This document shows, one piece after another, positions 5,834 through 6,249 of a stretch of 6,249 bases of DNA (the stretch's first letter is position 1; the number at the start of each line of letters is the position of its first letter). Origin of the DNA: Oxalobacteraceae bacterium (GTDB lineage: Bacteria > Pseudomonadota > Gammaproteobacteria > Burkholderiales > Burkholderiaceae_D); NCBI GenBank assembly GCA_003132085.1, contig PKWO01000226.1, positions 1-6,249 of the forward strand. Direction: 5' to 3'. A program made the translations under genes and the position numbers. Under the pieces are notes generated by a model that was given only the letters and a program-made list of their open reading frames with translations, was not told the DNA's origin and ran no database searches.

Positions 5834-6018
5834 CTGTATATACAAATACTTTGGTGCGCGTAATCCAACACCCTGGCGATATCCTTAATACTCCAAAGCT
5901 TGCCAGTAATGATGCCGGCCTCAAGCGCTGGGGCGGTTTTCAATGTCTTGTGAATTCGCACAAACTTGCAATGCGTGAAGCGCACCAAAACGCCGACAAA
6001 ATTGCTTTCCACGATGTC
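5776..6018 (-). pseudogene. C-terminal remnant of a DDE transposase (IS1-like group)
   Basis: The minus-strand frame from a stop at 6027-6025 down to 5776 contains CKFVRIHKTLKTAPALEAG followed by a LWSIKDIARVLD motif (about 5963-5860). This matches from memory the usual C-terminal signature of a widespread group of DDE transposases, commonly written YNFVRIHKTLR-TPAMAAG followed by LW-DIV. Nothing upstream encodes the catalytic domain: a stop interrupts the frame 20 codons before the motif and GC-rich sequence of another gene takes over. After VLDYAHQ the reading runs into AT-rich DNA with no resemblance to a transposase tail, so the natural end is also lost. I see no clear terminal inverted repeats. 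The family assignment is less certain than the transposase origin. Confidence 0.65.
5834..5845. promoter_or_regulatory. Palindrome TGTATATACA, copy 2
   Basis: This is an exact second copy of the 12-mer CTGTATATACAA, in the same orientation and 152 bp from copy 1. The 10-bp palindrome occupies 5835-5844. It lies within the degenerate tail of the transposase remnant rather than at an evident promoter. It may be an auxiliary operator or one end of a duplication. Confidence 0.5.
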
Positions 6019-6249
6019 CGGCGGTTACAATGAGCATTCAGAAGTATCGCCCCAGCGCATGCGTAAAAAAGACCGGAAACTTTCGAGTTCGATAGCTCAG
6101 ATCCCCCCTCCCGCGGCAGAAGGCGTCGCCCAATTGTGGCGGATCATGGCGCGCATCGCCTGGGCTGCGGGAATTCTGCTGGCGCTGATCGTTGTCGGCG
6201 TGCTCGGCTTTTACCTGATAGGCGGCGGCAAGGCGACTTGGTCGGATGC
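6014..6249 (+). CDS. N-terminal part of a membrane protein, possibly a two-helix potassium channel (cut by window edge)
   Basis: An open plus-strand frame runs off the right edge. Possible starts are ATG 6014 (MSGGYNEHSEVSPQR first) and ATG 6059 (MRKKDRK first). Neither has a strong ribosome site, and the frame is open back to 5954. A polar, basic N-terminus (KKDRKLSSS, then IPPPAAEG) and LWRIMARIAW lead into one strong membrane helix (AAGILLALIVVGVLGFYLIGG). GGKATWSDA follows immediately. In bacterial Ion_trans_2 channels the first helix is often followed by a G-x-W-x-DA stretch leading to the pore helix and the TVGYG filter, so a K+ channel, perhaps with a regulator domain, is my best guess. 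The filter lies beyond the window and the guess rests on few residues. GC-rich codon use returns here, matching the left block. Confidence 0.5.
   Translation, partial: MSGGYNEHSEVSPQRMRKKDRKLSSSIAQIPPPAAEGVAQLWRIMARIAWAAGILLALIVVGVLGFYLIGGGKATWSD

Noticed and set aside
5824..6033. Plus-strand open frame of 69 codons starting at an ATG just before palindrome copy 2
   Set aside because: It lies opposite the transposase remnant, whose minus-strand motif is recognisable. The plus-strand product has no motif and no ribosome site.
1..6249. Looked for CRISPR arrays, tRNA or rRNA genes and riboswitches
   Set aside because: The only regular repeats are the short 21-bp and 10-bp tandem arrays without spacers, and no RNA gene fold was recognised.

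Overview
The window looks like chromosome of a GC-rich proteobacterium, probably a betaproteobacterium. That is a judgement from strong G/C preference at third codon positions and the style of the genes; no rRNA or other marker is present, so genus cannot be read. About 4.9 kb of GC-rich DNA is followed by an AT-rich block of about 1.1 kb (roughly 4910-6013), and GC-rich coding sequence resumes at the right edge.

Left and centre, all on the plus strand: a 21-bp tandem repeat cut by the window edge, a small unidentified glycine-rich membrane protein (105-506), a 10-bp tandem repeat (508-547), and a possible promoter whose -35/-10 spacer holds a dyad (590-620). Next comes a tight four-gene efflux operon: a periplasmic adaptor of the HlyD/MacA type (650-1804), a MacB/LolD-type ABC ATPase (1804-2493) and two different MacB/FtsX-type permeases (2493-3698 and 3707-4909). 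The first three genes overlap by one base at each junction and the fourth starts 8 bases after the third. The layout predicts one ATPase dimer driving a permease heterodimer, with the adaptor linking it to an outer-membrane channel not encoded here. The substrate cannot be told from sequence.

The AT-rich block holds a minus-strand type II toxin-antitoxin pair: a BrnT-like putative toxin (5671 down to 5384) followed by a ribbon-helix-helix antitoxin (5387 down to 5019), joined by an ATGA overlap. Its control region is unusually readable: a sigma-70 type promoter (TTGAAA, 17 bp, TATATT), one dyad over the -35 box, a perfect TGTATATACA palindrome over the -10/start region, and a UUCG-loop terminator after the antitoxin. 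An identical 12-bp copy of the palindrome site lies 152 bp upstream, beside a decayed C-terminal fragment of a DDE transposase (minus strand, about 6018-5776). Together these suggest an acquired cassette in a recombination-prone site.

At the right edge a plus-strand gene begins (6014 or 6059 onward) and is cut by the window. Its single visible membrane helix and the residues after it resemble the start of a two-helix potassium channel, but the selectivity filter is outside the window.

I see no clearly new system. The most rewarding points are the toxin-antitoxin control region with its duplicated operator, the two-permease efflux design, and the dyad inside the efflux promoter spacer.
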